This document shows positions 7,281 through 14,440 of a stretch of DNA of 17,445 nt, piece after piece; the stretch's first letter is position 1; each line of letters opens with the position of its first letter. The DNA is taken from the NCBI GenBank assembly GCA_035532755.1, contig DATKQI010000371.1, positions 1 to 17,445 of the forward strand. The letters run 5' to 3'. The DNA comes from DATKQI01 sp035532755. GTDB taxonomy: Bacteria > Pseudomonadota > Alphaproteobacteria > Acetobacterales > Acetobacteraceae. The notes under the pieces were generated by a model that had not been told where the DNA came from, made no database searches, and was given only the letters and a program-made list of their open reading frames with translations. The position numbers and the translations under genes are program-made.

Positions 7281-8591
7281 ATGATGGCGACGGATCGCGC
7301 CGAGGACACGATTTTCGCCCCACTCGGCCTGGCCGGCCGGTCTGCGGTGACGAACCTGCGCATCAGCGGGGAGCGGACATTGGCCGTGCTCCGCGCCCTC
7401 GGCGCCGGCCGCCCGCAACCGCGCCGGGCAAGCCTGCGCGCGCTGCGGACAACCGATGGCGAATTGCTGGACCGGGCGCTGGTGATCTGGTTTCCCGCGC
7501 CGGGCAGCTTCACCGGCGAAGACTGTGCCGAATTCCATCTGCATGGCGGTGTGGCCGTGCTGCACGGCGTGGCCGATGCTCTGATGGACCTGGGCGTGCG
7601 GCCCGCGGACCCGGGCGAGTTCAGCCGCCGCGCGTTCCTCAACGGGCGGATGGACCTGCTGCAGGCAGAGGCGATTTCCGATCTTGTTGCCGCGGAAACC
7701 GCCGGGCAGCGGCACCAGGCGCTGCGGCAGATGGATGGCGCGCTGGGCACGCTCTACCAGGATTGGTCGCGGCGGCTGACGCGGGTGCTGGCGCATCAGG
7801 AAGCGCTGATCGACTTCCCGGACGAAGATCTGCCCGATTCCATCGAACAGGCTTTGCGCGATGAAATCGCGGCACTCCGTGCGGCCGTGGGGGCGCATCT
7901 GCACGACGGACGGCGCGGCGAGCGGTTGCGGGAAGGGCTGGTGTTCGCCGTGGTCGGGCCACCGAATGCCGGGAAATCGACCCTGGTGAACGCGCTGGCC
8001 CGCCGCGAGGTTGCCATCGTGTCGGCCGAAGCCGGCACGACGCGTGATGCGATCGAGGTGCGCATGGACCTTGGCGGCGTGCCCGTCACGATCGTGGATA
8101 CCGCGGGGCTGCGCGAAGCGACCGGCGAAATCGAGGCTGAGGGCGTGCGCCGTGCGGTGGCGCATGCCGAAGCCGCGGATCTTGCGATCGTTGTCCGTGA
8201 AGCGGGGCGTCCGGGCGATTCCTGGCCGCTGACGGCACCTCGGGTTCTTCACGTGGCCACCAAGATCGATCTGGCGGCAGCGCCCGGCGACGCGACGGTG
8301 GGTGTGAGCGCGGTATCCGGCGCCGGCCTGGACGACTTGCGGGAGCGCCTGTGCGAGCAGGCCCGCGATTTGACCGCGAACCATGGGCCGCCCCCCTTGA
8401 CCAGGTTGCGCCATCGGCGGCTTCTGGAAATCGTGCAGCACAGACTGGCCGACGCGATGGCGGAGAAGGCGACCGAGTTGCGTGCCGAGGACCTGCGCGG
8501 GGCATTGCACGCCATTGGTCAACTGACAGGCAAGATTGGTGTTGAACAATTGCTGGACAGTATTTTCCGAGATTTCTGTATTGGAAAATAG
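7281..8591 (+). CDS. mnmE: tRNA uridine-5-carboxymethylaminomethyl(34) synthesis GTPase MnmE
   Basis: MnmE, with MnmG, installs the (carboxymethyl)aminomethyl group on C5 of the wobble uridine of several tRNAs, using methylene-THF, glycine or ammonium, FAD and GTP hydrolysis. The protein has 436 residues, close to the usual 440-455. The N-terminal folate-binding domain holds PGSFTGEDCAEFHLHGG and ADPGEFSRRAFLNGRMDLLQ. The inserted G domain has P-loop GPPNAGKST, GTTRD, DTAGLRE and TKID (a variant of NKxD). The C-terminus ends F-C-I-G-K, the conserved CxGK with the essential cysteine. The N-terminal stretch APLGLAGRSAVTNLRISG is less like the usual GRGGVAVIRxSG. The double ATG at 7281/7284 follows the ferredoxin stop by 10 bp. 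The last 25 codons are strikingly AT-rich (see the finding at the mnmE/mnmG boundary). Confidence 0.96.
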   Translation: MMATDRAEDTIFAPLGLAGRSAVTNLRISGERTLAVLRALGAGRPQPRRASLRALRTTDGELLDRALVIWFPAPGSFTGEDCAEFHLHGGVAVLHGVADALMDLGVRPADPGEFSRRAFLNGRMDLLQAEAISDLVAAETAGQRHQALRQMDGALGTLYQDWSRRLTRVLAHQEALIDFPDEDLPDSIEQALRDEIAALRAAVGAHLHDGRRGERLREGLVFAVVGPPNAGKSTLVNALARREVAIVSAEAGTTRDAIEVRMDLGGVPVTIVDTAGLREATGEIEAEGVRRAVAHAEAADLAIVVREAGRPGDSWPLTAPRVLHVATKIDLAAAPGDATVGVSAVSGAGLDDLRERLCEQARDLTANHGPPPLTRLRHRRLLEIVQHRLADAMAEKATELRAEDLRGALHAIGQLTGKIGVEQLLDSIFRDFCIGK

Positions 8592-8617
8592 TAATTTTGT
8601 CATGACCGCATGAACCC

Positions 8618-10504
8618 GTGAAGAATTACCAAAAATACGACGTTGTGGTTATTGGCGGCGGCCATGCCGGCTGCGAAGCGGCGGCGGCGGCTGCACGCAT
8701 GGGCGCCAGAACAGCACTGCTGACCCATCGCATCGATACGATTGGCGTGATGTCCTGCAACCCTGCCATCGGCGGCATCGGCAAAGGCCACCTGGTGCGT
8801 GAGGTCGATGCGCTTGGGGGGTTGATGGGGCGGGCCGCGGACAAGGCCGGCATTCATTTCAAGGTGTTGAACCGGAGCAAGGGGCCGGCCGTCCGCGGGC
8901 CCCGCGCGCAGGCGGATCGCACCCTGTATCGCCGAGCCATCCTGGATCTGCTCACCGAAACGTCCGGACTGGATATCCATGCCGTCGCCGTGGAAGACAT
9001 TCATCTGGATGGGCAAGGACGGCTGGCTTGCGTCATCGGATCGAACGGGGAGCAATTCCCGTGCGGTGCGGCGGTGCTGACCACGGGGACGTTCCTGCGC
9101 GGCGTCATCCACATCGGCTTGGAGCAGACGCCGGCCGGCCGTGTCGGCGAGGCACCATCCGTAGGGCTTTCACGGACGTTGCAGCGGCTGGGCCTGGACC
9201 TGGGCCGGCTGAAAACCGGTACCCCGCCCAGGCTGGACCGGCGAAGCATCGATTGGGATGGCTTGGACCGTGATCGAGGCGATGATCCGCCGGAACCGTT
9301 CAGCGTGCGCACGCATCAGATCACGAACCCGCAGGTGGAATGCCGCATCACCGCAACGACACCTCAAACGCATCAATTGATCCGGTCTCGCCTGCACGAT
9401 TCGGCGATCTATGGCGGGCATATCACCGGGATCGGCCCGCGCTATTGCCCCTCGATCGAAGACAAGATTGTCCGGTTCGCCGATCGCGACCGGCACCAGA
9501 TATTTCTGGAGCCGGAAGGCCTCGATGATGACACGGTATATCCGAACGGGCTGTCGACCAGCCTGCCGGCAGACGCGCAGCTTGCCATGCTGGCGACCAT
9601 TCCCGGCCTTGAAAACGTGCGGATGATCCGCCCCGGTTATGCCGTCGAATACGACTACGTGGACCCGCGGTCCCTCCGCCCATCTCTCGAACTTCGTGCC
9701 ATGCCGGGGCTGTTTCTTGCCGGGCAGATCAACGGAACAACAGGGTATGAGGAGGCGGCTGCCCAGGGTCTGATGGCAGGGCTGAATGCGGCCCGCCAAG
9801 CATCGGGCGAGCATTTCGTGACGTTTGACCGCTCGGAAGCCTATATAGGGGTGCTGATCGACGATCTGGTGACGCAGGGCGTAAGCGAACCCTATCGGAT
9901 GTTCACATCCCGAGCCGAGTATCGGCTGCTGTTGCGGGCAGACAATGCCGACTCGCGGCTGACGGATCGTGGAATTTCATTAGGATGCGTCGAGGCTGAA
10001 CAAGCCGAGTTGCACCAGGGCTTCAGCCGTTGTTTAGCCGAAGCGCGGAGATGGGCCACCGCCACAGGAGGCTCGCCATCGGAGCTTCATCGTGCGGGTA
10101 TAACGGTGTCATCAGATGGCCGCTGGCGGTCTGTGCTTGATCTTCTTGGATTGACGAACTCGCGGCCGGAAGTGTTGGGCGCGGCGTTCCCGCCTCTTGC
10201 CGCACTTCCGGCACGCGTTCGCGCGACGCTGGAAACGGAAGCGCGCTATGCGGTGTATCTCGACCGCCAACAAGCAGACATCCAAATGTTCCGGCGCGAC
10301 GAGATGGTTCGCCTGCCGGATCAACTCGATTACGCCAGCATGGGGGGCTTGTCGGCTGAATTGCGCGGCAAATTGCTGGCGACGCGACCTGCCACACTTG
10401 GGGCCGCATCCCGTATCCAGGGGATGACCCCCGCGGCGCTGGCTGCCATCATGGCGAGCATCCGCAAGCGCACGCCGGTGGCTTCGGAGAAATGTTTCAC
10501 GTGA
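8618..10504 (+). CDS. mnmG: tRNA uridine-5-carboxymethylaminomethyl(34) synthesis FAD-dependent enzyme MnmG
   Basis: The protein has 628 residues, equal in length to E. coli MnmG (GidA). It binds FAD through VVVIGGGHAGCEAA near the N-terminus and has the family blocks SCNPAIGGIGKGHLVREVDA, RSKGPAVRGPRAQADR, LKTGTPPRLDR, GPRYCPSIEDKIVRF and the C-terminal GLFLAGQINGTTGYEEAAAQG, then TSRAEYRLLLRADNAD. It forms the complex with MnmE encoded 26 bp upstream. The start is GTG at 8618: an in-frame stop lies at 8603-8605, so no earlier start exists, and no good ribosome site is visible, suggesting coupling to mnmE. The final codons K-C-F-T-stop are made by the first parS site: the TGA at 10502-10504 lies inside it. 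The gene overlaps rsmG by 13 bp. Confidence 0.97.
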   Translation: MKNYQKYDVVVIGGGHAGCEAAAAAARMGARTALLTHRIDTIGVMSCNPAIGGIGKGHLVREVDALGGLMGRAADKAGIHFKVLNRSKGPAVRGPRAQADRTLYRRAILDLLTETSGLDIHAVAVEDIHLDGQGRLACVIGSNGEQFPCGAAVLTTGTFLRGVIHIGLEQTPAGRVGEAPSVGLSRTLQRLGLDLGRLKTGTPPRLDRRSIDWDGLDRDRGDDPPEPFSVRTHQITNPQVECRITATTPQTHQLIRSRLHDSAIYGGHITGIGPRYCPSIEDKIVRFADRDRHQIFLEPEGLDDDTVYPNGLSTSLPADAQLAMLATIPGLENVRMIRPGYAVEYDYVDPRSLRPSLELRAMPGLFLAGQINGTTGYEEAAAQGLMAGLNAARQASGEHFVTFDRSEAYIGVLIDDLVTQGVSEPYRMFTSRAEYRLLLRADNADSRLTDRGISLGCVEAEQAELHQGFSRCLAEARRWATATGGSPSELHRAGITVSSDGRWRSVLDLLGLTNSRPEVLGAAFPPLAALPARVRATLETEARYAVYLDRQQADIQMFRRDEMVRLPDQLDYASMGGLSAELRGKLLATRPATLGAASRIQGMTPAALAAIMASIRKRTPVASEKCFT

Positions 10505-10509
10505 AACAT
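10492..10509. other. parS: parS centromere-like site 1 (ParB binding site)
   Basis: The perfect 16-bp parS palindrome TGTTTCACGTGAAACA occupies 10493-10508 and is extended to an 18-bp palindrome by one base on each side. ParB proteins load on this site as CTP-dependent clamps to organise the chromosome origin region. The site overlaps the mnmG stop codon (TGA 10502-10504) and contains the rsmG start codon (ATG 10492-10494). It is read as C-F-T-stop by mnmG and M-F-H-V-K-H by rsmG. The cognate ParB is encoded 1.45 kb downstream. Confidence 0.96.
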
Positions 10510-11124
10510 CCGGCTTCTCTGGCGACGAGCGGCCCCGTCGCCGCATCCAATGTTTCACGTGAAACATTGGAACGGCTTTCGGTCTTCCTCGACCTCCTCA
10601 AGCGTTGGAATGGCACCGTCAATCTTGTCAGCTCACGGGATTTGGCCAACATATGGCCACGCCATATCGCCGACGCGCTGCAACTCATTCCTCTTATCCC
10701 ATCTGGAACAGACCGCTTGATCGATCTCGGTTCCGGTGCGGGATTTCCGGGGCTGGTACTGGCCATCGCGGCGAACATCAGGGCAGACCTCGTTGAGGCG
10801 GATGAGCGAAAAGCCGCGTTCTTGAAGGAAGCCGCACGTGCCGTCGCTGCTCCGGCTACCGTGCACGGCTCCAGAATCGAAAACACGCGGCTGGACCCCG
10901 CGGCCCTCGTGACCGCACGCGCCCTGGCGCCCCTGCCAACCCTGCTCCATCTCGCCGCGCCTCTTCTCGCACCCGGCGGTGTGTGTCTGTTTCCGAAGGG
11001 CCGTCGCGTGGAGGACGAATTGACGAGTGCGGCTGCTCTCTGGCACATGCAGATCGAGCGTTTTCCCAGCGCGACCGATCCGACCGCATCCATCCTCCGA
11101 CTGAGTGAGGTCAGGCATGGCTGA
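10492..11124 (+). CDS. rsmG: 16S rRNA (guanine(527)-N(7))-methyltransferase RsmG
   Basis: RsmG (GidB) methylates N7 of G527 in 16S rRNA using S-adenosylmethionine. The protein has 210 residues, the normal length. Family features are LSVFLDLLKRWNGTVNLVS (29-47), the SAM-binding LIDLGSGAGFPGLVLAI (76-92, GSGAGFPG at 80-87), VEADERKAAFLKEAAR (101-116) and VTARALAPLPTLL. The ATG at 10492 lies 13 bp inside the end of mnmG and within parS site 1; the residues MFHVKH and NVSRETLE are simply the two parS sites translated in different frames. A start after these sites would remove the N-terminal helix, so 10492 is preferred; no separate ribosome site is obvious beyond the GGAGA within mnmG. The 3' end overlaps the parA ATG by 8 bp. 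Confidence 0.95.
   Translation: MFHVKHPASLATSGPVAASNVSRETLERLSVFLDLLKRWNGTVNLVSSRDLANIWPRHIADALQLIPLIPSGTDRLIDLGSGAGFPGLVLAIAANIRADLVEADERKAAFLKEAARAVAAPATVHGSRIENTRLDPAALVTARALAPLPTLLHLAAPLLAPGGVCLFPKGRRVEDELTSAAALWHMQIERFPSATDPTASILRLSEVRHG
10549..10568. other. parS: parS centromere-like site 2 (ParB binding site)
   Basis: A second perfect copy of TGTTTCACGTGAAACA lies at 10551-10566, here within a fully palindromic 20-bp stretch AATGTTTCACGTGAAACATT. Its centre is 58 bp from that of site 1. It lies wholly inside rsmG and is read as N-V-S-R-E-T-L, a frame different from that used at site 1. Two adjacent sites beside parAB are typical of the chromosomal (not plasmid) partition locus. Confidence 0.96.
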
Positions 11125-11962
11125 CAACACCCTCGATCGGAGTGCATCCGTTTCTGACGGAGCCGCTTCGTCCCGCCCGCGCATCCTGGCGATCGCCAAC
11201 CAGAAAGGCGGCGTCGGCAAGACCACGACCGCGATCAACGTCGCTACAGCCCTTGCGGCAAGCGGCCAGTCCGTTCTGCTGATAGACCTTGATCCTCAAG
11301 GCAACGCGTCGACCGGGCTGGGCCTCGCCCGCGAGGACCGGGAGAACGGGAGCTATGCCCTGTTGCTGGGTGATGTCTCCGTTCATGAAGCCTGCCGACC
11401 GACCTTGATTCCCAATCTGTCGATCATTCCGGCGGAGATGGCGCTCGCGGGGGCCGAGATCGAGCTCGTCGCCGCCGAGCAGCGTGAATTCCGGCTCCAG
11501 GCCGCTCTCACGCCGCTTCGCGAAGCCTCCTCTCTCTACGATCTCATCCTGATCGATTGCCCCCCCAGCCTTGGTCTGTTGACGCTCAACGGGTTGGTCG
11601 CCGCACACGCCGTGCTGGTGCCGCTGCAATGCGAATTTTTTGCCCTGGAAGGCATCAGCCAACTGGTCCGCACGATTGACGCGGTACGCCGCGGCCTCAA
11701 TCCCAGCCTGCATCTGGAAGGGATCGTGCTGACCATGTTCGATCGACGCAACAACCTGTCCGACCTGGTGGCGGCCGATGCGCGCAGCTTCTTCGGTGAC
11801 AAGGTGTACGAGACTGTCATCCCGCGAAACATCCGGATCTCCGAGGCCCCAAGCCACGGCAAGCCCGTCCTGGTCTATGATGTCAAATCGATCGGCGCCC
11901 AGGCCTACATCAGGCTGGCGGCAGAGCTGATGAAGCGGGAACAGGCGGGAGCATTGTCATGA
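11117..11962 (+). CDS. parA: chromosome-partitioning ATPase ParA (Soj type)
   Basis: ParA is a deviant-Walker ATPase that forms nucleoid-bound gradients pulling ParB-parS complexes to daughter cells. The protein has 281 residues from the ATG at 11117. The deviant Walker A box ANQKGGVGKTTTAIN (27-41, signature lysine K30) is complete, followed by the Walker A'-type LLIDLDPQGNASTGLG and Walker B LILIDCPPSLGLLT. The chromosomal Soj-type C-terminus R-I-S-E-A-P-S-H-G-K-P is present. There is no N-terminal HTH of plasmid ParA type Ia. The ATG at 11117 has GAGG just upstream and begins MADNTL; an in-frame GTG four codons earlier (11105) is possible. It overlaps the rsmG end by 8 bp and parB by 4 bp, so the three are translationally coupled. 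Confidence 0.96.
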   Translation: MADNTLDRSASVSDGAASSRPRILAIANQKGGVGKTTTAINVATALAASGQSVLLIDLDPQGNASTGLGLAREDRENGSYALLLGDVSVHEACRPTLIPNLSIIPAEMALAGAEIELVAAEQREFRLQAALTPLREASSLYDLILIDCPPSLGLLTLNGLVAAHAVLVPLQCEFFALEGISQLVRTIDAVRRGLNPSLHLEGIVLTMFDRRNNLSDLVAADARSFFGDKVYETVIPRNIRISEAPSHGKPVLVYDVKSIGAQAYIRLAAELMKREQAGALS

Positions 11963-12831
11963 GTGCCAAGGAAGTCACTCCCCGCCTGGGCCGCGGCCTC
12001 GCTGCCCTTCTGGGCGAACCCGCCGCGCCAACGAATGCGGATCGCTCCGTCCGCTCCCTGCCGATCGAGTTCATCGAACCGGGGCCATTCCAGCCGCGCG
12101 GCCCGATCGATCCGGCGGCGCTTGAAGCCCTCGCATCGTCAATCCGCCAGCGCGGCGTTCTTCAACCCATCCTCGTTCGGCCCCATCCGGCCAATCCGGC
12201 GCGGTATCAGATCATCGCTGGAGAACGCCGCTGGCGCGCCGCCCAGCAGGCGAGCCTGCACGAAATCCCCGCCCTGGTCCGCACGCTGTCGGACATGGAG
12301 GCAATGGCGGCGGCACTTGTCGAGAATCTGCAGCGGCAAGACCTCAACGCCATCGAGGAAGCCGAAGGCTACCGCCGCCTGCTGGCCGATTTCGGGCTGA
12401 CACAGGAAAATTTGGCCGACGCCGTCGGAAAATCCCGCAGCCATGTAGCTAACACTCTGCGTTTGCTCAATCTTCCCACGCCGGTGCAGGCCGAAGTCAA
12501 GAACGGCGCACTGTCGGCCGGCCACGCCCGCGCCCTGCTATCCCACCCTGAGCCGGAAAAGGCTGCGCTCTCCGTCATTTCCAGGGGGCTCAATGTCCGG
12601 CAGACAGAAGATCTGGTCGCCCGCGCCACCCCGTCCAATACACGGCATTCTCCCTCCGCACAGGCCGCGCGCCAGAAAGACCCTGAAACGCTGTCCCTGG
12701 AGCAGGATCTGACGAGCCGCCTCGGCCTGCGCGTGGAAATCAGCTATGACGGGCGCAAGGGCGCGATCCGCATTCACTACAATTCGCTCGACCAACTGGA
12801 CGGCATCGTCACCCTGCTTGGCGGAGGCTGA
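11959..12831 (+). CDS. parB: chromosome-partitioning protein ParB (Spo0J type)
   Basis: ParB is the CTP-dependent clamp that loads at parS. The protein has 290 residues. The N-terminal RLGRGLAALLGE (9-20) is the conserved ParA-interacting segment. The CTP-binding ParB/Srx domain carries QPRGPID, GVLQPILVRP, IIAGERRWRAAQ (85-96, GERRWRA at 88-94) and ENLQRQDLNAIEEAEGY (122-138). The parS-binding helix-turn-helix is LTQENLADAVGKSRSHVANTL (147-167), and a C-terminal dimerisation domain ends the protein after a linker at about 215-240. The ATG overlaps the parA stop as ATGA, with GGGAG upstream. It is the last gene of the plus-strand operon and converges on holA 39 bp away. Confidence 0.96.
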   Translation: MSAKEVTPRLGRGLAALLGEPAAPTNADRSVRSLPIEFIEPGPFQPRGPIDPAALEALASSIRQRGVLQPILVRPHPANPARYQIIAGERRWRAAQQASLHEIPALVRTLSDMEAMAAALVENLQRQDLNAIEEAEGYRRLLADFGLTQENLADAVGKSRSHVANTLRLLNLPTPVQAEVKNGALSAGHARALLSHPEPEKAALSVISRGLNVRQTEDLVARATPSNTRHSPSAQAARQKDPETLSLEQDLTSRLGLRVEISYDGRKGAIRIHYNSLDQLDGIVTLLGGG

Positions 12832-12846
12832 TCTTCCCCGTCGCCC

Positions 12847-12863
12847 AAGCCGAAGTACGGCTT
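12847..12863. terminator. weak hairpin between convergent parB and holA
   Basis: In the 39-bp gap between the parB stop and the holA stop, AAGCCG-AAGTA-CGGCTT can form a 6-bp stem with a 5-base loop, readable on both strands. There is no clear U-run on either side, so it is at best a weak bidirectional terminator or depends on other factors. Position between two converging genes is the main support. Confidence 0.35.
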
Positions 12864-12870
12864 TACGGCT

Positions 12871-13884
12871 TCACCGCCGCCGCAAACTCGCCCCGCGCCG
12901 GGCAATGGTCAGAATTGCATGATGAACCAGGGTATCCGCTGGGGATCCCGTCTGCTTGCAGGCCAGCTCCACATCGTGCAGCGCGGCCTGGATTGCTTCG
13001 AGCCTTTCGCGTGACCAGAGTTCGAGTGCGCGCGTAAAAGCCGGCAGCCGCCTGAAGAAAACCGGCGGCCGCATTCCCTTGGCCGCCTCTGCTGCCGACA
13101 TTCCTTGTTCCCGCAGTGTGCAGGCGCGAACCAGCCGATCCACATGGCCGTGCATCGCCCGCACCACGGCAACCGCCTTTGCCCCATCCGAGAGCGCCCG
13201 CGTCACCGCCGCATCCGCCGCTTCAACGTCTCCGGCCGTCGCCGCAAACAGCGCCTCGTCCATCGGCGCGTCTGTCGGATCGCCCACGCATGCCATCGCG
13301 GCGGCAAGATCGATCCGGCCACGGCCCCCGGCATACAGCAGCAATTTTTCGATTTCGCCGCGCATCGTGGCATGGTCGCCCACCAGATGCTGGCCGAGCC
13401 ACTCCATCGCATCGGCATCCCCCGCCACGCCGGCGGCATCCAGCGCACCCGCCACACGCGCCCGCACCGCTTCCGCATCGCCCGCATGGCACGCGACGCT
13501 CGCCCACGCCGAATCCTTTTCCGCGAGCAGGCGCAGCCGTGACCGTGGGGTGAGTTCGCCCGCCTCCAGAATCAGCAGCCCCGCCGTCGGGCCGGAAAGC
13601 GCCGTCTCCACGATGGGTGCGGCCCAATCCCCCGCATCGCGCACCCGCACGGCCCGCCGCCCGCCCGACAGCGACTGGGCGCGCGCTTCCTCTTCCAGCC
13701 GCCCCCCATCCTGGCGGCTGATCTCGCTCACCCTGAACGGATCGGTCAAAGTCCCGGCAACGGCCTGCACCAGCAGATTGGCCCGCTCGCGGATCAGCCC
13801 GCCATCGTTCCCGTGCAGCAGAACGGCACGCACAGACCCAGGATCCCGCAATAGCGCCGAGACCTGCCGCTCGCTGACCTTCAC
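12871..13884 (-). CDS. holA: DNA polymerase III subunit delta HolA
   Basis: HolA is the wrench subunit of the clamp loader that opens the beta sliding clamp. The protein has 337 residues, normal for the family. Recognisable parts are the N-terminal RAVLLHGNDGGLIRERANLL (in place of the ATPase P-loop of related clamp-loader subunits), the central EWLGQHLVGDHATMRGEIEKLLLYAG and the C-terminal collar-domain helices with HDVELACKQTG followed by the end LVHHAILTIARRG. Sequence conservation in HolA is low, so the call also rests on its place after leuS-lptE, a common alphaproteobacterial order. The start is GTG at 13884, 3 bp after the lptE stop, with the in-frame lptE stop blocking any earlier start. 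Transcription runs toward parB. Confidence 0.9.
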   Translation of the reverse strand: MKVSERQVSALLRDPGSVRAVLLHGNDGGLIRERANLLVQAVAGTLTDPFRVSEISRQDGGRLEEEARAQSLSGGRRAVRVRDAGDWAAPIVETALSGPTAGLLILEAGELTPRSRLRLLAEKDSAWASVACHAGDAEAVRARVAGALDAAGVAGDADAMEWLGQHLVGDHATMRGEIEKLLLYAGGRGRIDLAAAMACVGDPTDAPMDEALFAATAGDVEAADAAVTRALSDGAKAVAVVRAMHGHVDRLVRACTLREQGMSAAEAAKGMRPPVFFRRLPAFTRALELWSRERLEAIQAALHDVELACKQTGSPADTLVHHAILTIARRGASLRRR

Positions 13885-13887
13885 CGC

Positions 13888-14415
13888 TCAGCCCGGCGCC
13901 GCAGTCCGCTTCGCAAAGAACGCGGCAAGCTGCAACGCGATCTGGTCGGCCACGGCATTCGCAAGCCGCCGTTTCACCGCCTCGTCCGCCAGATCGGTCG
14001 CGAAATACTGCTGATCGAGGTAGTCATATCCGTCCACCGCACGCGCGCTGCCGCTCGTGATCACTGCGCGCGGAGAAGAAGCAGCTCTCAGAACCCAGTT
14101 GGCTCGCCCGATGATCCGCGCATAGGTCGTGGAATTATCGCCCAGGATACCCGCGCCCTCGTTTGAAATCCCGTAGTTCACCGAGAGGTCATAGCCGATA
14201 TCCGCCGCGATTCCGCCCCGTTCCAGCCGGTCCTGGATCGCCTGGCGGAGCAATTGGCCCTGCCGGTCCGGGATGATTCCCACGGAAACACGCGCGAGAT
14301 CCGCCAGCACCGGGCTTGCCCCGCCCGCGGCCGTTCGCGGCGCATAGACCGGGTGGAAACCGCAGCCCGACAGCAACGTGCCAGACAGCATCGCCAGGAC
14401 CGATCGCCTGTTCAT
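13888..14415 (-). CDS. lptE: LPS-assembly lipoprotein LptE
   Basis: The protein has 175 residues and begins with a lipoprotein signal, MNRRSVLAMLSGTLLSGCGF, with the lipobox L-L-S-G-C and the lipidated cysteine at residue 18. The mature part starts GFHPVYAP, a typical alphaproteobacterial LptE/RlpB opening, and later has YDLSVNYGISNEGAGI and a helical end ADQIALQLAAFFAKR. LptE sits in the outer membrane as the plug of the LptD translocon for lipopolysaccharide. I chose the ATG at 14415, which has AGGA upstream and gives a standard signal peptide; an ATG seven codons earlier (14436, MGQQDGR) is possible. It lies between leuS and holA, its usual neighbours; from 14415 the gap to leuS is 25 bp, and with the 14436 start it would be 4 bp. 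Confidence 0.88.
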   Translation of the reverse strand: MNRRSVLAMLSGTLLSGCGFHPVYAPRTAAGGASPVLADLARVSVGIIPDRQGQLLRQAIQDRLERGGIAADIGYDLSVNYGISNEGAGILGDNSTTYARIIGRANWVLRAASSPRAVITSGSARAVDGYDYLDQQYFATDLADEAVKRRLANAVADQIALQLAAFFAKRTAAPG

Positions 14416-14440
14416 CCGCCCATCCTGCTGACCCATGGCC

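Noticed and set aside
6827..7750. An N-terminal extension of the DUF255 protein by about 308 codons
   Set aside because: The open frame continues upstream, but the family N-terminus (SPYLQQHADNPVHW) lies near the ATG at 6826, and the extension would be antisense to the ferredoxin gene and mnmE.
8542..8566. Sigma-70 promoter TTGAAC/TATTTT before mnmG
   Set aside because: The spacer would be only 13 bases, too short for a standard promoter.
4779..8603. A 1274-codon open frame on the minus strand covering mnmE, the ferredoxin gene and the DUF255 gene
   Set aside because: It runs antisense to mnmE and out of frame with the DUF255 gene. The translation is low-complexity Arg/Gly/Pro/His-rich and has no recognisable domain.
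8592..8660. Chromosomal replication origin at the mnmE/mnmG boundary
   Set aside because: Although AT-rich and near parS, only one poor DnaA-box-like match is visible and no cluster of boxes, so an origin cannot be called from this sequence.
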